From positions 754,499 through 818,498 of the forward strand of contig JACDOX010000164.1 in the NCBI GenBank assembly GCA_014549065.1: DNA of 64,000 bases. The letters run 5' to 3'. Below the pieces are notes generated by a model. The model made no database searches. It was given only the letters and a program-made list of their open reading frames with translations, and was not told the origin of the DNA. The position numbers and the translations under genes are program-made. Origin of the DNA: Cardinalis cardinalis. Lineage: Eukaryota; Chordata; Aves; Passeriformes; Cardinalidae. Position 1 is the stretch's first letter, and each line of letters begins with the position of its first letter. Of this stretch, positions 13,901-27,400 are shown in pieces.

Positions 13901-15351
13901 AATAAATGCCAATTTATTAGAAGGTCTGCCTAGGCCAGAAAGAAACAAGTATATCTTGAGATGAAAAGTTGTAACTCAGTTGTTTACTTGCCTTCCAGCT
14001 TCATTTCCTCTCCAGTTACCTGTCTGCATTCCATGATGGCTTTGAAAATCTGAGCGATGAAGAGAAGTCTGAACTAGAAGAAGAAGTGTTGGTAGAAGTT
14101 AACAGGTAACTTGCCTTGCACAACTGTATCTTCAGACTTCCACTGTGGTACCTATACTTGTACATACCTCACTGGTGAGGAACTTGAGCCAAGAGAGATT
14201 GAAAGCTGTTTATATGTGCTAAAGAATGATCTGTCCACTGTAACATTAGATATGTGATATACACTAACAGTGAAGTAAACAGAACACTGCTCAATGGGGC
14301 ATTATTTTTGTAGCATCATAGTTGAAGAAAAGGTGGGGACATACCCAAACTAGGGAATAGTGTTGTAAGAGGACATGGAAATAAGGTGTTGTGACTTAGC
14401 TAGGTATTTATTTCAATAACATAGCCTTGTAATTTCAGGTTTGCCCTTGCATCACACTTCTTCTGGGGTCTGTGGTCTATTATACAAGCAAAGATCTCAT
14501 CCATTGAGTTTGGATACCTGGTAAGTTTTATAATTGTAGTTTTACACTACTGAAAACAAATAATCTAAATAACTTGTGGTATGTTATTGAAAATGCAATG
14601 GAATGGCCTCTCACAGCAACTAGTATCTTCTAAGGGGTGTACGCTTTTAAAAATCCATTTGTTACTAGTTTGTGCTCTTTCCTTCAGAATGTACACAACA
14701 TCNAAGGTCATAAAAACTTCAGAAATTGTTCCCGTGGTTATGTAGGAAATATATAGCCTTGTGTCTGGATACATAGCAGCATTATTCTGCAATAAGACAT
14801 CCCAGGCAAGAGAGGCCAACATGCAGTGAGAATTTCAAACTTAGTGCAAACTCAAAGTGCACGTTGTCCCATGGTGATGTTCAGTGTGCAGCAATATCTG
14901 TGCCAGGTAGCAGCTTGTACTTGAGAAACTGATCAGTCCAGCTCTTGGTCTGTGCTCAGTGTACTGCAAAGTGATAGGACTGGCAGGTACATGGAATATC
15001 TAACTGGAAGTGTTGCAGGAGCCAGCCTTTTCAGTGAAGTCCTGGCCTTTTTAGTACCTGTTTTTTTTCTGACATTTTGGCAGCAGCTAATTGTGTTAGA
15101 GTTGAAACAAAACTGGAGGAAATTTTAAGAAGCCAGAACAACTCTGGAGAGATGATCCTTCTGAATAGAGCTAATTAGTGCATTAAGATGGTGGATTAGG
15201 AAAGTAGCACAGTTAATACCTCATTGTTTCCCCATCCCAAAAAAACCAGCTGTTTACTGTATTGAATACTGAATGTCCTTTATTCCTCCAGGAATATGCG
15301 TTATCCAGATTTGATGCCTACTTTGATCAGAAGAGGAAGCTGAAGGTGTGA
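4938..15351 (+). CDS. CHKA: choline kinase alpha, 3' portion (10 coding exons)
   Basis: Cytosolic kinase that phosphorylates choline (and ethanolamine) with ATP, the first step of the CDP-choline pathway to phosphatidylcholine. Exons: 4938-4991, 8687-8800, 9424-9557, 9824-9928, 10295-10353, 12407-12494, 13412-13520, 13999-14105, 14439-14520, 15292-15351. All have AG/GT borders and join in frame to a TGA at 15349-15351. They encode 303 residues, exactly the length of human 155-457. With human numbering, HNDCQEGN supplies catalytic Asp306; LIDFE supplies metal-binding Asp330; the choline pocket aromatics Trp420, Trp423 and Tyr440 are present. The N-terminal exons lie before the window. The motif FNKEPKWLFGTMEKYL and exact length agreement favour CHKA over CHKB. 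Exon borders were placed by eye from splice sites and reading frame. Confidence 0.96.
10295..12494 (+). CDS. CHKA: CHKA catalytic exon pair split by an LTR-bearing intron
   Basis: Exons 10295-10353 (59 bp) and 12407-12494 (88 bp) together encode the phosphotransferase core. The HNDCQEGN motif with catalytic Asp306 is cut by the intron after the Glu codon: the Gly codon is split G|GT. The second exon supplies LMLIDFEYSS with Asp330. The roughly 2-kb intron between them carries an antisense retroviral LTR at 11726-12277. Confidence 0.93.
11726..12277 (-). mobile_element. solo LTR of an avian endogenous retrovirus, in a CHKA intron
   Basis: About 552 bp, antisense to CHKA. Read on the - strand it begins TGTGCTGGTTTTGGC and ends near GGTTGCA-like sequence, giving TG...CA ends. 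It contains a GGAATATTCCATACTATATG block, a TATATAGAG TATA-like element, and a late region of the type seen at the R/U5 end of this family. It closely resembles an LTR common in passerine genomes, recalled from memory rather than from a search. No internal retroviral genes flank it, so it is a solo LTR. No clear target duplication is visible; the right end is firmer than the left. Confidence 0.75.
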
Positions 15352-16690
15352 ATGTGGGAGGAGTGGCCTGTTGGTTACCGTATGAAGAGGGCAGCTGAAC
15401 AGAACTTTCACTGTGCTTAAGCTACTGTATCTCTAATGAAGGTGTCACTGAATTCCAGTTCCTGGGAATGCAGGTGTACAGTACTGAGGACTATAAAAAC
15501 TACTTGTTTACAGTTCCGTAAATAGTTGGAAAGAAACTGGGAGGCAAAAGTAAAATACAACCATGCAATATCTTTAAATCTTTTCAATCTAGGAGTTATT
15601 TTATATTATGGGAGAAGCTTACAATTAGGTGTCAATACCACATGCATTGGAGCAAACTTGCTGTGGGTACATTTTTGGGGGATGTTGGCATTCTGGTCTG
15701 TGTTGTAAGCAGAACAGCTGTAAAAGTTGATTTGTTGTAGACACTGCCTCTTAAGGAAAAGGAAAAGCGAAGGAGACAACTGCTAAACTGTGAAGTAGGC
15801 TTAAGAACTTACTGTGAGTTTAGGTTCACCATGCCCCAAGAACACTATCTTCAAANCTGCTGATACCTTACACCACTTTAACCAGAAGCAACTAAACACA
15901 TTGAAGCAGTGTGCTTTAAAGTGTAAGTGACACACACATGAATGTTTCTCTTAGGCTGGTGTGCCTCGGAAGTGAAGTATGAATGAGCTTTGAACTGGAC
16001 ATTCTGAAGGAGTTTGTTTTGAACTATTTGTTCCATGTCATTCAAGAACATGCCTGGTTCTCTTAAAATGCTGTGTCCTGCACAGGGGGTTCTGTGGGCT
16101 GGCAGCACTGGGAAGAGTGCCTTGAACTGCTCTAGCAGCTCCCCAGATAACTGGATTGGCATTGACAGTACTGGTAATTGAGGCCCATCTCTCTTCTCGT
16201 GTTGCCACAGTATATGGCTGTAATAAATAGAGCCAAAGACTGTGGAGAGCACTTCAGGAAATTGCTGTTCTGCCCATCCAGTTCTTTTGTGGCTTGAGAG
16301 GTGCTTTTCTTGCACCTTCAATTCTCATCATGTTCCAGGAATCCAGTAAAGTGGAGCATCTTGTGGGGAACAATAATATGTATATTGAAACTTGAGTATA
16401 ATCTGTGTACATGCCATCTAAAGACTTCTTTTGATTTTTGGGAGCTTGTTTATTTTGAATGTTATTTGTTTGTGCTTTCTAACACNCTGTATTATAAACA
16501 AATTTCTAAGTTTACCCTTTTTGACTTGTATAGCAAATACTGTTTGAAGCGGCTGAAAAAATGTGCAGCATTTCATGTACTGTATAGCAGAACTTGTAAA
16601 AGCTGTCATGTTACTCTCTTGTACAGAGAATCATTTTCCATACATTCAGTTATTAATACTTTATAATAAATATAAAGCACTTAAAAACAC
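15352..16690 (+). other. CHKA: CHKA 3' untranslated region
   Basis: Sequence from the CHKA stop codon to just past a canonical AATAAA at 16665-16670, followed by AT-rich sequence and a GT-containing stretch. An earlier AATAAA near 16222 could give a shorter transcript. The open frames across this stretch are chance. The 3' end is inferred from the signal; no transcript data are available here. Confidence 0.6.
16665..16670 (+). terminator. CHKA: CHKA polyadenylation signal
   Basis: AATAAA in the context TTTATAATAAATATAAAG, about 1.3 kb after the CHKA stop. It is the best candidate for the main 3' end. Confidence 0.6.
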
Positions 16691-19600
16691 TGTTGATATT
16701 CTTGAGTCTCTGTTACAGCTGCAGGATAAAGTAGGTGCCATTTCTGACCTTAATCTCTGTTGAGTCCTTGCAAAGGCAGACTGAGATACAGGCTNAGTGC
16801 TCTGGGATATATCTTCTACTTAAATGTTTCTTCAGCATTTATTGTATAATTGAATTCTAATAGAANGAAAGGTGTTTAAAGCAAGCAGTGAAGGGCAGAC
16901 TGGACATCATTTCTAAGTCTATAGCTTTAGAGGTGGGAAGAGTTTTGGTTTAAGCACTTCACTATATCTGCCCTATTGACTACCCTCAAAGTAAAGTTAA
17001 AAGGTACCAGCATACATGGAATTTTACTACAAACACTTCATGTGGTGTGTTAGTGTGAACAGTCAGGTCTTTTCTCTAGGCTGCTGAAGGCTTCATTTAG
17101 AGTATTGCTGCACACAGCAAACCCAGTGAAAATGGCAGTACAGGGAAAGGNGTGGGAACAAACAGTTCAGAATGAGGCTTTGCAGATAGTTAAAAATATT
17201 ATTGATATGTAATAGGTNTCTGGAATCTTGGAAAGTAGTCCAAGGGTAATTTCAAGTTCTTGAGAAACCCCCCCCATGGATACTGACTCATCATTTCACA
17301 TTTCTCAGAACCAAATAGGGAAGGGGACTCAGTCACAGTAGTGCTAACTGTAATAAAAGATGTAATTGGAGNTCATCCCCCTTTTTCAGTCTTGCCTATT
17401 GATGGCAAGTTCCTTCTGTTGTCTACTCCAAGTTCTCCAAGAAATAGGAATTGGACTAAAACCTTCTCTTACTCATAGTGACTGAATGTTGAAGGTGATT
17501 TATAGGCTGATAAAGCAGCTATTTAAATGTGCTGGCACTTCATAAAACTTAGTATAAAGGTATTTAAGTATTTCTTAGTTTTTCTGATTTGCTTTTCAGA
17601 AAGGCAGTTTAAAAACTACTGATTGATCCTCCTTTCAGTTGATTTGTAAAAACAATTTGTGCTTGAGCTCTTCTTGCCTGAAACTGCTGGGTTGTATCTC
17701 CACTTTGTGAATTCTTGTCTCTGGACCTGCTATTAACTGGTGAAAATGTGACTTAGTATAAGAGTTAAAAGAAGAACATTTGTTGCTTTTAAAGGAAGCT
17801 ATTGCTTGTCTAGCCAGACAGCTCATCTCAGCCAGCACTTGGAGGTAATTCAGTGGGTAATTGGCCTAGTTTAGTGTGTACCCCCATCACTCGTACAACT
17901 ACTTATATGGTCAAAGTGCTTCACTACATCTCTTAAAGGATTTTCCCTGCACCATCCTAGGGCCTNCTCTTAACTGGAAAAGTAGGCATTTCTGGGCTGA
18001 ATTGCACACAATCAATTAGTAAAATAAACATNTTTGATAGTGGTGATGCTACTAAATAGAATGACAGTATTTTTGGGTTGCTGTTCTCCACAGAATTGAT
18101 TAGGGAAAGAGTTTATTTCCAGCTCTTCTTCAGGGTACACACTCAGCAAGAAGAAACTGGCAAAAAACAACAGCAGCTTTTGCTCTCTGTGACTCTGGGC
18201 CTTTCCACCAAACACAAAGGTACTTGGCATAGTGGGAAGAAGCTGAGGTTTACCAGTATTTTGATCTCTTGCTGCTTGAGAACTGCTAGGCTTTGTCACT
18301 TAAGGGTTAGAGGTTACTTTGGAAAACCCCTGTTCCCTAGCACTCAACACACCTCTGGGAAAATTTCACTGGGAGTCTTTGGATTTTTCTTCACAGCAGT
18401 TTGGAGGAGTGATAAGTATTCTGGAAAACATGGAAATGTGCAAACCAACTCTCTTTCACTGAAAATTTGCTACTATCAATAAGAATTTCTACTTTTTCCT
18501 GCATATTGACTTGGCTGATGTTGCACTGCAGCTTAAATGGAATCAGGTAGGTTTCACTCCTCCAGCTGGATGTAATTATTTCTCCTCAGTGGAAGGCTTC
18601 CACTCCTTATGGCTGTGGAAGCCCCTCAAAGGCACTGGGACTTGCAGCCATGTTGTTCAGAAACCTAGTATGTCCTGCAATTTTATTAGACATTTTGATG
18701 GGAAGGCAGGAACCTGGCTTAATTCTGCAAGAGTCCCTAGGACTTGGAACTGAAGAATGAATCCTCTGATTTGCAATAGAAAATGAGAAAGCAAATTAAT
18801 TCCCAGAATAAAGAAAGATGACTGCCCTTGGCCCAAATGCCAGCACCTCAGCTTTGTATATTCTGCTTTCCAGCTGCAGTGCTGTGAGTTCCTGAGGTTC
18901 AGCTGAACCTGATGAGTGAGGCTGTGTTAAGTCACACTGAATCTGCTGGTGTCTCAAGACACCAGCCTTGTCTTGTCTGCAGACTACATCAGCCAGTCAT
19001 CACAGCTTTTCCAGGCTGCTAAAATCCCAAGTCCAGCAGTCTCTGCTGCTGTTTCTCCACCCCAGTTCAGCTACCCCACTTGATACAGCCAGCAGCTGCT
19101 GGGCAGCACAGCCTTACATTCTTCCAGTGGCCTACAGAAAAGCAGGTAGGTGAAGGATCACTGTTTTCTGGGCCTTACCAAGACAATAAGGCTTTTGAGA
19201 GTTCAAATCCTCCCCTGAAAGATCCTTGAGGCACTCTTGGGCGAGTTCCCTCATCAGGCAGGGAGGGTTGTCCCTGATGCCAGCCTGGGTCTACGTGAAG
19301 CAGCAAATGGAGCACTTCNGTGGAGATGGATAAATGGCCATAATGGCTCTGGATTGAAATAAAATACAGCATACTCTTACAGGCTCCTGGCAAGAAGCAA
19401 AAAGGAGCTTCTGTACTTGGTACCCAGGCAACAAAGCTGATCACTAAAAAACAGGCTACTTGTTTTTTCCTAATGCAAGATTCACTTTCTATGGCTTTCA
19501 TTTTCAAAGTATGCAGAGCTCCTATTACCTCAGCATTAAGTGCTATTGTATTATAATGCACAAACAAGGCTATGTGTGTGNGTGTGTGTATATATACACG

Positions 19601-22600
19601 ACTTCTTACCAGTCTCATTAAATAGGGATTAGCTAATAAAGTCTGAATGCAGTCCAGTCTGCCTTGCATGAATACACTGAGNCCTCCCTTTGGAGAAAAC
19701 ATCCTGAGCAGAAGCTGTTTGAGATATGGTACAGGCACTGGAGTGCTTGTCTGAGGAATGGTGCTAGAAAAGGCAGGAGAGCAAGCAGAGGTGAGGGGGT
19801 TTGTTACAGGTTACAGACACGCTCTGGCAAAGCCAGGGACAGCACACAGCACTTGAATTCCAGCCCAGCATGCTGGACTAAATATCTTCTCAGAAAGCCT
19901 TGCAGATGCTGCTTCTGCTGCCAGTCCTAGGGGATGTTACTTTTATTTATGGTTTCCTTCTTATGAAAATAAAATATGCCTTGGGAATCAGCCATCCTTC
20001 CTGATTTTCAAAGCTGAAACAATTCTGAAGGTCCTTTAAAGCCAGGCCTGGCAACTGCTGTCTAAAGAGCTCTGACATGCTGTGAGGGCATCCATAAGAA
20101 GCTCCCAGCTCCCACCAAGTGAGAGATAAAGCAGAGCCAAAAGGCACAGCCTTGAAGAGAGTTGAAGCATTACCAGCTGCCTGTGACCTGCCTCAAGATA
20201 GAGATCTCCTCTCCAGCAGGACCCTCAGCCTTTGGTTGGGCAGAGGAAAAGCACTGCCTGCAATCATCTCAAACATTTGCTGACCTCTGCTCTGGTGTTT
20301 GCCATCTGGAAACTCTCAGAGCTTCCTCTCTGCTTGTGCTTTTTTCTCCCTGCTGCTGCACTTCCTCCTACAGCCTGTGTTTGTCTAGATATGTGTATTG
20401 AAGGCAAAGGGTATTGCAGTTTCTGTGCTAAAAACCCAAATCTTCCATGCTGAATAATCCCTCCAAGCCTGTGTCCCTTGCTTCTTGCTGCATCTTACTG
20501 AAGAATAATACACTGGAAAGCAGCAGAGACTTTGGCCCTAGGAACCCATTGCAAATGTACATAAAGAGAACAAGGAATGGAAAGGAGGAAAGAAGCCCGC
20601 TGTAATTACCTAACACAAAGAACACTAAATAATACAATCATTTCCTCAGGAAGAGATTATAGAGGATTTTGTGTAATGTCTCAGGTCTGAAGGGTTTAAA
20701 AATTCACCTTAGANTGAAAGTCTAATTAGGAGACTACAGCTGCAAAGACAAATGGTTATTTCACAAATCCCTCATTAGAGTTGTTTGGAAAAATACTAGT
20801 TTGTCTTTAGAAATAAGATGAATCATTTTCTCATTTTTTAATCATAATTCATTTACACTGAATTATGTTTTGGATGAAGGCTCAAGACAAACTTCAGATT
20901 TTTAAATTATCAGAGGTCTTTTCACTTCAGTCTGAAAGCGTGAGCAACCTAAAGTAAAATGGAAGTTTATCCTAATGTCTTCATTTATTTTCCTTTCTGA
21001 CCTCTGCCAATTACTTTTGATTTTTTTCTGTATTTTTGCTCAGTTTAATTAGAAATGTGCAGACTTTTGTAAAATATTTATATTAAAAGTATTTGTACAC
21101 TTACAAAAGTATTGAGTGACTGACAGGTAGTGATGCTTTCTGAGGAGCAAGTGGATCTCATGGTTATGATCCCTTCTACTGTTCAATTTAATCAAAAGAA
21201 GACAAAATAAGAACTAGTAAGTCATAGTTAAGCAGAAGTTTCCATGGTTGAATGCTGTGTTATATCTGAAACCACACTTCGTGTCACAATTTCTGTTCTC
21301 ACTTTCCAAGAAAGGAAAGACNAAAAAAAAGAGGAAGGGATGGAAAAGAAAGAAAAAACTGGAGAGGTTGTAAATAGCAGTTTTAAAANGCTCTTGTTGC
21401 ACAAGTCCCTGGTTTTCATTGGGCATCCTCAGGGCCTTGCTCTGCCAAGGCCCCTGCAGGGCACTGTGAGTTGGTGCTCTGCACCAGAGCAAGGTGGTAA
21501 TAGAGAAGCACGGATCTTTCAGGGAAGGGGCTTCCCAATCCAGCTCAGGNTGCTTCTGCTTTTGCCTGGCTGCCTCATGGCTCACAGCCTCCCATGCTGT
21601 GACCTGGGCACTGTGCCAGGAGCTGCCAACAGAAGAGAGTGGCTTCAAATGAACCTGGGATGCTGGAGTGGGCATGTCCAGCAAAGGTCCTCCAGGCAGG
21701 AATGCCCTGAGGAAGGGGATGCCAGCACCCCCACCGTCTTCAGACACCCAANCCAGGCCTCTTGCTTTCACTTGCTGCTCAATGTAAGAATGCAGCACCC
21801 AGAGCACTAACAAAACTGCAGTCTCCCACTGAAATATTTATGTATTGCAAAGACTTTCTAGCTCAGATGTCAGATCTCCTGGTAATGTTTCATTTTTATC
21901 TTCACTTGTGGGAGAGACCCAGACTTTCAGAATTCAGCTGTAAATTAAGTCTCTGGATACAGCTTTTTCANTTGGACTCTTCCAGTATGGGTTTGCATCA
22001 GATACATTTTAGCACTCCTGCCTTTTTCANAACAAGCAAGTTCACACTACCTTGAGAACCTTATGTTCTTCTGTCAAGTATTGGACTCCTCATGTCAAGT
22101 CTAAGTCATCACTGAACAGTGCAGTGGACTAGAAATCTTGGCAGGGATCTGACCAAATCTGTAAGTTAATTACTTTCTGTTCTCACAGAGTATTCTGCTC
22201 CAGGACTAACATTACCTCCAGTACTCGTGGGTCACAGTTTGCTTCAGTGGCAGTGCAAGGCTGGCATTGTGCATCTACTGAACAAGTTTTGTTTTGGAAA
22301 TCTGCTGGTATTGCATCACTGCATGNGCTCTGGCAAAACTGGATGCTCTGTGAGTACAAGCTTGCTGACCTCTGAAAAATGTAATGGGATTATGTGTTTG
22401 GCTCAAGAAACANGTGTAAAATTGCAAAGGCACTGGGCAGGAGATGCAGGAAATGGGGCTTTAAAAGCTCATCTCCACTGGGTCAAACCAGAGATGATCC
22501 TGTGGATCTTGGTATGCTGCCAGCTGAAGCAGCAGTAGGTGACAATTCCTAAAGAAGCTACTTTAAAAGTTCTAAGTAGTGTTCACCAGAACCTGACCTG

Positions 22601-25600
22601 AGGGAGCAGGACTCANGGTCTAGTGGAGCTCACTACCTGGTTTATCCTCTTCTTGTAGAGGAGTTCAGTGGGTGAACAGCTTATTTACACATTTTTGACC
22701 CAGAAATTGCAACACAACTTTGCTTATCTTGACTCTGATCCTTCCCCAGGGGGAAGCTTTAGTCATAAGCTTCTCTTACACTTCCCAGAGGCTTTCAGGT
22801 CACTGGGAGTGAACTCCTTTGTCTTCCCTGCATCCTCCCTGAAGAATGAGGGGTTCCCTGAANAAACAGGACCAGGCAGTTGATGTAAAGGCCAACTGCC
22901 TTTTGTGTAGGATTTCTAATCCTACAGAAGGATAATACAGAAGATGAGGATGTCACTCAGAAAGGGAAAGGTTATTTTAATAGTGCTTTGTCCTCGAGCC
23001 CTAGCTAAATTACAGATTTCTTGGCTTAACTGTTACCTGCCACCAATACAGAGCAGAAGACTGGTTACTGCCCTTGTCACCAATGGACCCATATTTTTAT
23101 TACATCAAGATTTCTGTGAACAGCATAAGTACTGATGAGTTACTGAAAAGCTGTTCAGCCCGGTCTCCTCTTTCGAGGACGAAGTTGTTTGGATGCTGCA
23201 TTAAGGTATAGGGAAAGGACTGCACAAGCTCTGTAAGCATATGATAAAATAGAACATTTCNAGCCCAATAACCTGAATCTGTTCTTCTTTCAGCTCTTGT
23301 GTGCCTGGCGATGGCTGCAGNTTTTGCTTTTTCTTTTTCCATGCCAATTTCCCCCTCCTGTTGCCAGAAACCCTGGGAACCTTCAGTTGACGGCACCAGT
23401 TTGTTTACAAAGTGTGTTCTGTGTACACACATACATTAAAAGAAACCAACCCTCTCTTTCCAGGCCATTCAGTACCTGGATGTCCTGGATGAAAACCTGG
23501 AGGTTTTCAGCAACTGATATTACTTCAGTATTTGAAAGCAAATACTCCGTGGAGCGAGCCCGACCGACTGGACTCAGAGCGTTTGTGGAGCAGCTGATAA
23601 AGGGAGGCGATCAGCCCCTGGGGCAGCTGCCTTGCAAGGCAAACCACCAGCANGACTCCTGTGCCTCCAGCTCTCAACGGCACCCCTGTCCTCAGCCTTA
23701 AGAAAATCAAAGCTAACTCTGTCTTCAAGGTCACACCCCGGGTTTCGCTTGTTTAACGCAGTGCAGCTTCCCTGCACTACCACAAGGCTATTGGGATATC
23801 TNACTACATAACAAAAACAAACAAACACCAAAACAAAAGCCCCTCCACCAACAAATTAGCTTGGGGATGCCTTGATTAAAAATTTGAGTTTTTGTGAGCC
23901 TAGTTGCTCCTTTTGGGGTTGACCTGAACTCTCCCTCCTGACTGCTAGAGGGCAGATCTGAAAACCACTGAACTTGAGAACAGCTCAGCAATGCCTGGAT
24001 GCTTTTGATTAAAATGGGATGATAGGAGGAATCCAGGGGAGAGAACTCTTTCTAAGCTGTAAAGAGACCAAACTAAAGGCATCCTGGGATGTATATTGTG
24101 CTTGCTGCAGATCAGTGACTGGAGGGGAACACCTTAAGTCGATGTAAGCAATAATACAGCATGGGCTGTGAGTGGTCCCTGCTCAGTGCCCTCCCAGGCA
24201 CTGGANCTGGGATGTTTCCTGATGGCCCTTAACGAGATCTCCATCTAAAGCCCTGCTCTCTAAGCTGCAGTGAAATTGTGCAGTTTATGGTTAATGATTA
24301 AGGTGCTCTTCTGGGAGCCGTGACTCTGCTTGGAGGCACTGGTTTGTTCATTAACACACGTTTAAAAACAGATGTCAAGGACAATCCCCAGAAGGCACAC
24401 ATTTAGTGCGGTTTTGACCCAAAGACNCAAGTCTCTATTTCTCTTAGGGAAGGAATAGTTTCACTTCCAGCAAGTGAGAACAGCAAGTTTTCAGACTGCA
24501 TGCTGAGGGTATTTTCTCAAATTCCCAAAATGCANCACTTAGGAAAATGGCTCAGTACCACATAGAGCTATGAAAGAGATGAGAATGATGAGAGGCACAT
24601 CTCCAAAATGTCACCCCTGAACACTTCTGAGTCCCCATGCAGAAAGCCTTTAAAGAAAGGCACAAAGGTACCATTTCCCTATTAAACAACCTGGAGACTG
24701 GGATGATAGGGCCTAATCTTAAGTAAACAAAGACAAACTATTGCACAAATTGGGCAACAAACAATCTGGGGCACCAGCACAGTAGTTATTTCTAAAAAAT
24801 TCTATTTCTAAACCCTGTGTGGACGCAGGGCATGCTGCAGTCTGTACCATCTGAATTCATTTGAGGACACCTCTTATTTATAGTTTTCAGTTCTCATTGA
24901 AATGTGAGCATTTCTAACCGCCAGTCTTGCTTTACTAAAATTAAAAAAAAACTGTTTAAGTGCTGCCTTCGAAAATAAGGGTGCAAGAAACATTTACAGG
25001 CTTCTTTTGAGTTACAGTAGGGAAAATTCAACATACAGTCAGATGCGCAAATACNCCACTCGGGTGAGGCTTGAGTTTTCCAGGATGTACTCAAATTTCA
25101 TAAGAAATTAGGTGCCTTTATGATGGGATCTTTAACTGCTGGGGCACCAAAAAACACTCAACAGATTTAATTTTTTCTCTCACCCTTGCCCAGCTGTCTT
25201 TGGATGGCAAACATTCCCTGTGGGAGCAGAGCTGGCTCCAGGAGAGNGCAACAGAAGGGTTTGTTGCCAAAGCTCTTTGGGCCCTGGTCTGAGTGAACCG
25301 GTGTTTTTATCTCTCTTCAAAGAACAACAGAGAAGTCAGTGCTTGGCCGGATCCCTGGAACATGAAGAAGCCCTCTCCCTGCAGGCTCATTTGGCTCACC
25401 ATAGCATTTCCTCCTTTTGCTTACATTGCTTCTTCCTCTCCCCATCTCAGCCCCTACACGTGTCTTTTTTTCTAGTGTAGTTTTTCCTGCCACATTGTTA
25501 TCCCCATCAGGACCACAGTAAGATATTGCTTGAGCCAGAAGCTGAATGGTGCATGCATCCCATTCAGAAATCCCTTCCCTTTGGCCAGAGGAGATGTTGC

Positions 25601-26990
25601 CCCTGCTGTCAGAGCTCCACCGTGCTGACTGCAGCCAGGCAGTGCCAGCAGGGCTGTCTGGAGGGGTGGGTGCTGGGCTCCCCCTGCCTCGGCAGGAAGA
25701 GGAAGCTGCNGGAGAGAGTGTGAGGTCTCATCGGCGGGGGCAGAAAGCCAGGCTCNGCTCACTGGGGATGCTCACAGTGGGCCACCGGTGGCTCCTCAGC
25801 AAAAAGCTGAGCCTCGGCTCTCCTCAGCTTGACACAGGCAGGTGTGCAGGGAGACAAGGCTACAGACGGAGCAACGTGGGCCAAGCTACTGGCCTTGACC
25901 CCTGTGCCAAATCAGAGAGGTAAAAGGAACTCAGACTTCTGTTTCTCCAACCTGCTATTCCCCCTGCCACTTTCCCAACCTCCTGTATTCTTTTAGAAAC
26001 CCCTCATTTTAACCCAGGATTGGAAATGTTATGCTACTACNAGGTAGCACCTTTCATCTTCTCATTTCTGCCTCAGCCACAGGGTGGTTGGATAAAATGG
26101 TTTCCTAGCAGGGTCTTTGGTGAGAAATGGTTTGTAGGGAGATCAGCTGCGCTCCCACATGGAGTAAAGCTTCTGCCTGCAGCTAAAGAGCGATACCAGA
26201 GCTCCACAGGTTTAAATTCTCTTCCCTCTTTATAACAAGCTTTCTAGGTGAGTTCAATCAATGTGCCCTTATCTCTAGCATGAAATAATACTCACCTCCC
26301 AGCTAGTTTGTTGTAAAAGGTAAATCAGTCATGAAGCCTCTTAGCTNCAGTGATGAGAGCCTTGGAAAAGGAGATAAGTGCTGTGTGGGGAAGCAGATGC
26401 TTATCTAGAGCCAAGCAGACCTTGGAGGCTGCTGCTGTGTTCTCCAGGGGAACCGACTGCTCCTCCTTTGAAAGGTTGTTGTCTTGGTGATGCTGCCATA
26501 GGCCCTGCAAGAGCTGACACGGTGACACAGACATGACACCTGGTCCCCTGCCAAATCCCTGCAGTTTGTTTTTTTAATCACATATTTGCATTTTGTTCCT
26601 GTGGGGTAAATACAGGGGGAAGGAGGCACTAATTCTGACTGCTGGTTGTCTGTACAACTCCCTGCTTTGCTTGCCTGGGTGGGGCCCTGGGCNGCCACCA
26701 CCTGATGAGACTGGGTGAGGGCCATATGGCAGTGGTGTGACATCACACAAGGAAGCAGACACAGAGATGTCCCAAGCACACGCTACTTCTGTACTTCTGC
26801 AAGCACAGAAATAATCTTAAAACACACAGAGAAGCTCCCAGAGGGATCATATCCCCATGCAGAGTGTATGAGTGGTGTATTTGGGGANACAGCTGCATGG
26901 GGGCAGGCACAGCTTGGAGTGCCTCCTGACTCCCTGTTTTTGACCTCTCACTGCTTGTGATGGTTTACTCTTGTCTGGGACTCCAGTTTG
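16691..26990. other. intergenic, no gene recognised
   Basis: Ten kilobases between the CHKA 3' end and the first LTR. The longest open frames, such as the one at 19175-19738 on the - strand, have no protein motifs, no supporting splice structure and no family I recognise. A short TG/TA dinucleotide run lies at 19573-19599. Old, unrecognisable repeat remnants are possible. Confidence 0.6.
19573..19599. repeat. (TG)n(TA)n microsatellite
   Basis: A run of TG dinucleotides, interrupted by one N, passing into TATATACAC. Ordinary simple repeat; the N suggests length uncertainty or heterozygosity. Confidence 0.85.
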
Positions 26991-27018
26991 AGTGGGAGAT
27001 GTTGCCCAGCATCAGGCC

Positions 27019-27400
27019 TGTCACAGACATATTTTCTGAAAAATCCTTTCTTTACAATTTTTTCTCCTGAGAAGCCGAGAGGCCTCAGAAAGAAAATGTA
27101 AACAATTATTATCTACTACTGTGGAATGGAACAGGTGGATCTGTGATTGGTCTCATGTGGTTGTTTCTAATTAATGGCCAATCACAGTCAGCTGGCTCAG
27201 ACTCTCTGTCCAAGACACAAGCCTTTGCTATCATTCCTTTCCTATTCTTAGCTAGCCTTCTGATGAAATCCTTTCTTTTATTCTTTTAGTATAGTTTTAG
27301 TATAATATATATCATAAAATAATAAATCAAGCCTTCTGAAACATGGAGTCAACATTCTCACCTCTTCCCTCATCCTAAGTCCCCTGTGAACACCACCACA
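27019..27400 (+). mobile_element. solo LTR with a 6-bp target site duplication
   Basis: A 382-bp element that starts TGTCACAGACA and ends CACCACCACA. It is flanked on both sides by the identical hexamer CAGGCC (27013-27018 and 27401-27406), the direct repeat expected from retroviral integration. It contains inverted CCAAT boxes in a perfect 10-bp inverted repeat (27141-27150 and 27178-27187), an AT-rich TATA-like stretch near 27290-27320, and AATAAA at 27321-27326. No internal genes are present. The sequence matches, from memory, a very common passerine LTR. The 6-bp duplication fits a class II (ERVK-like) provirus. Intact ends suggest a fairly young insertion. Confidence 0.9.

Noticed and set aside
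19175..19738. A 187-codon - strand open frame in the intergenic region
   Set aside because: Crosses a TG/TA microsatellite, contains Ns, and resembles no family I know.
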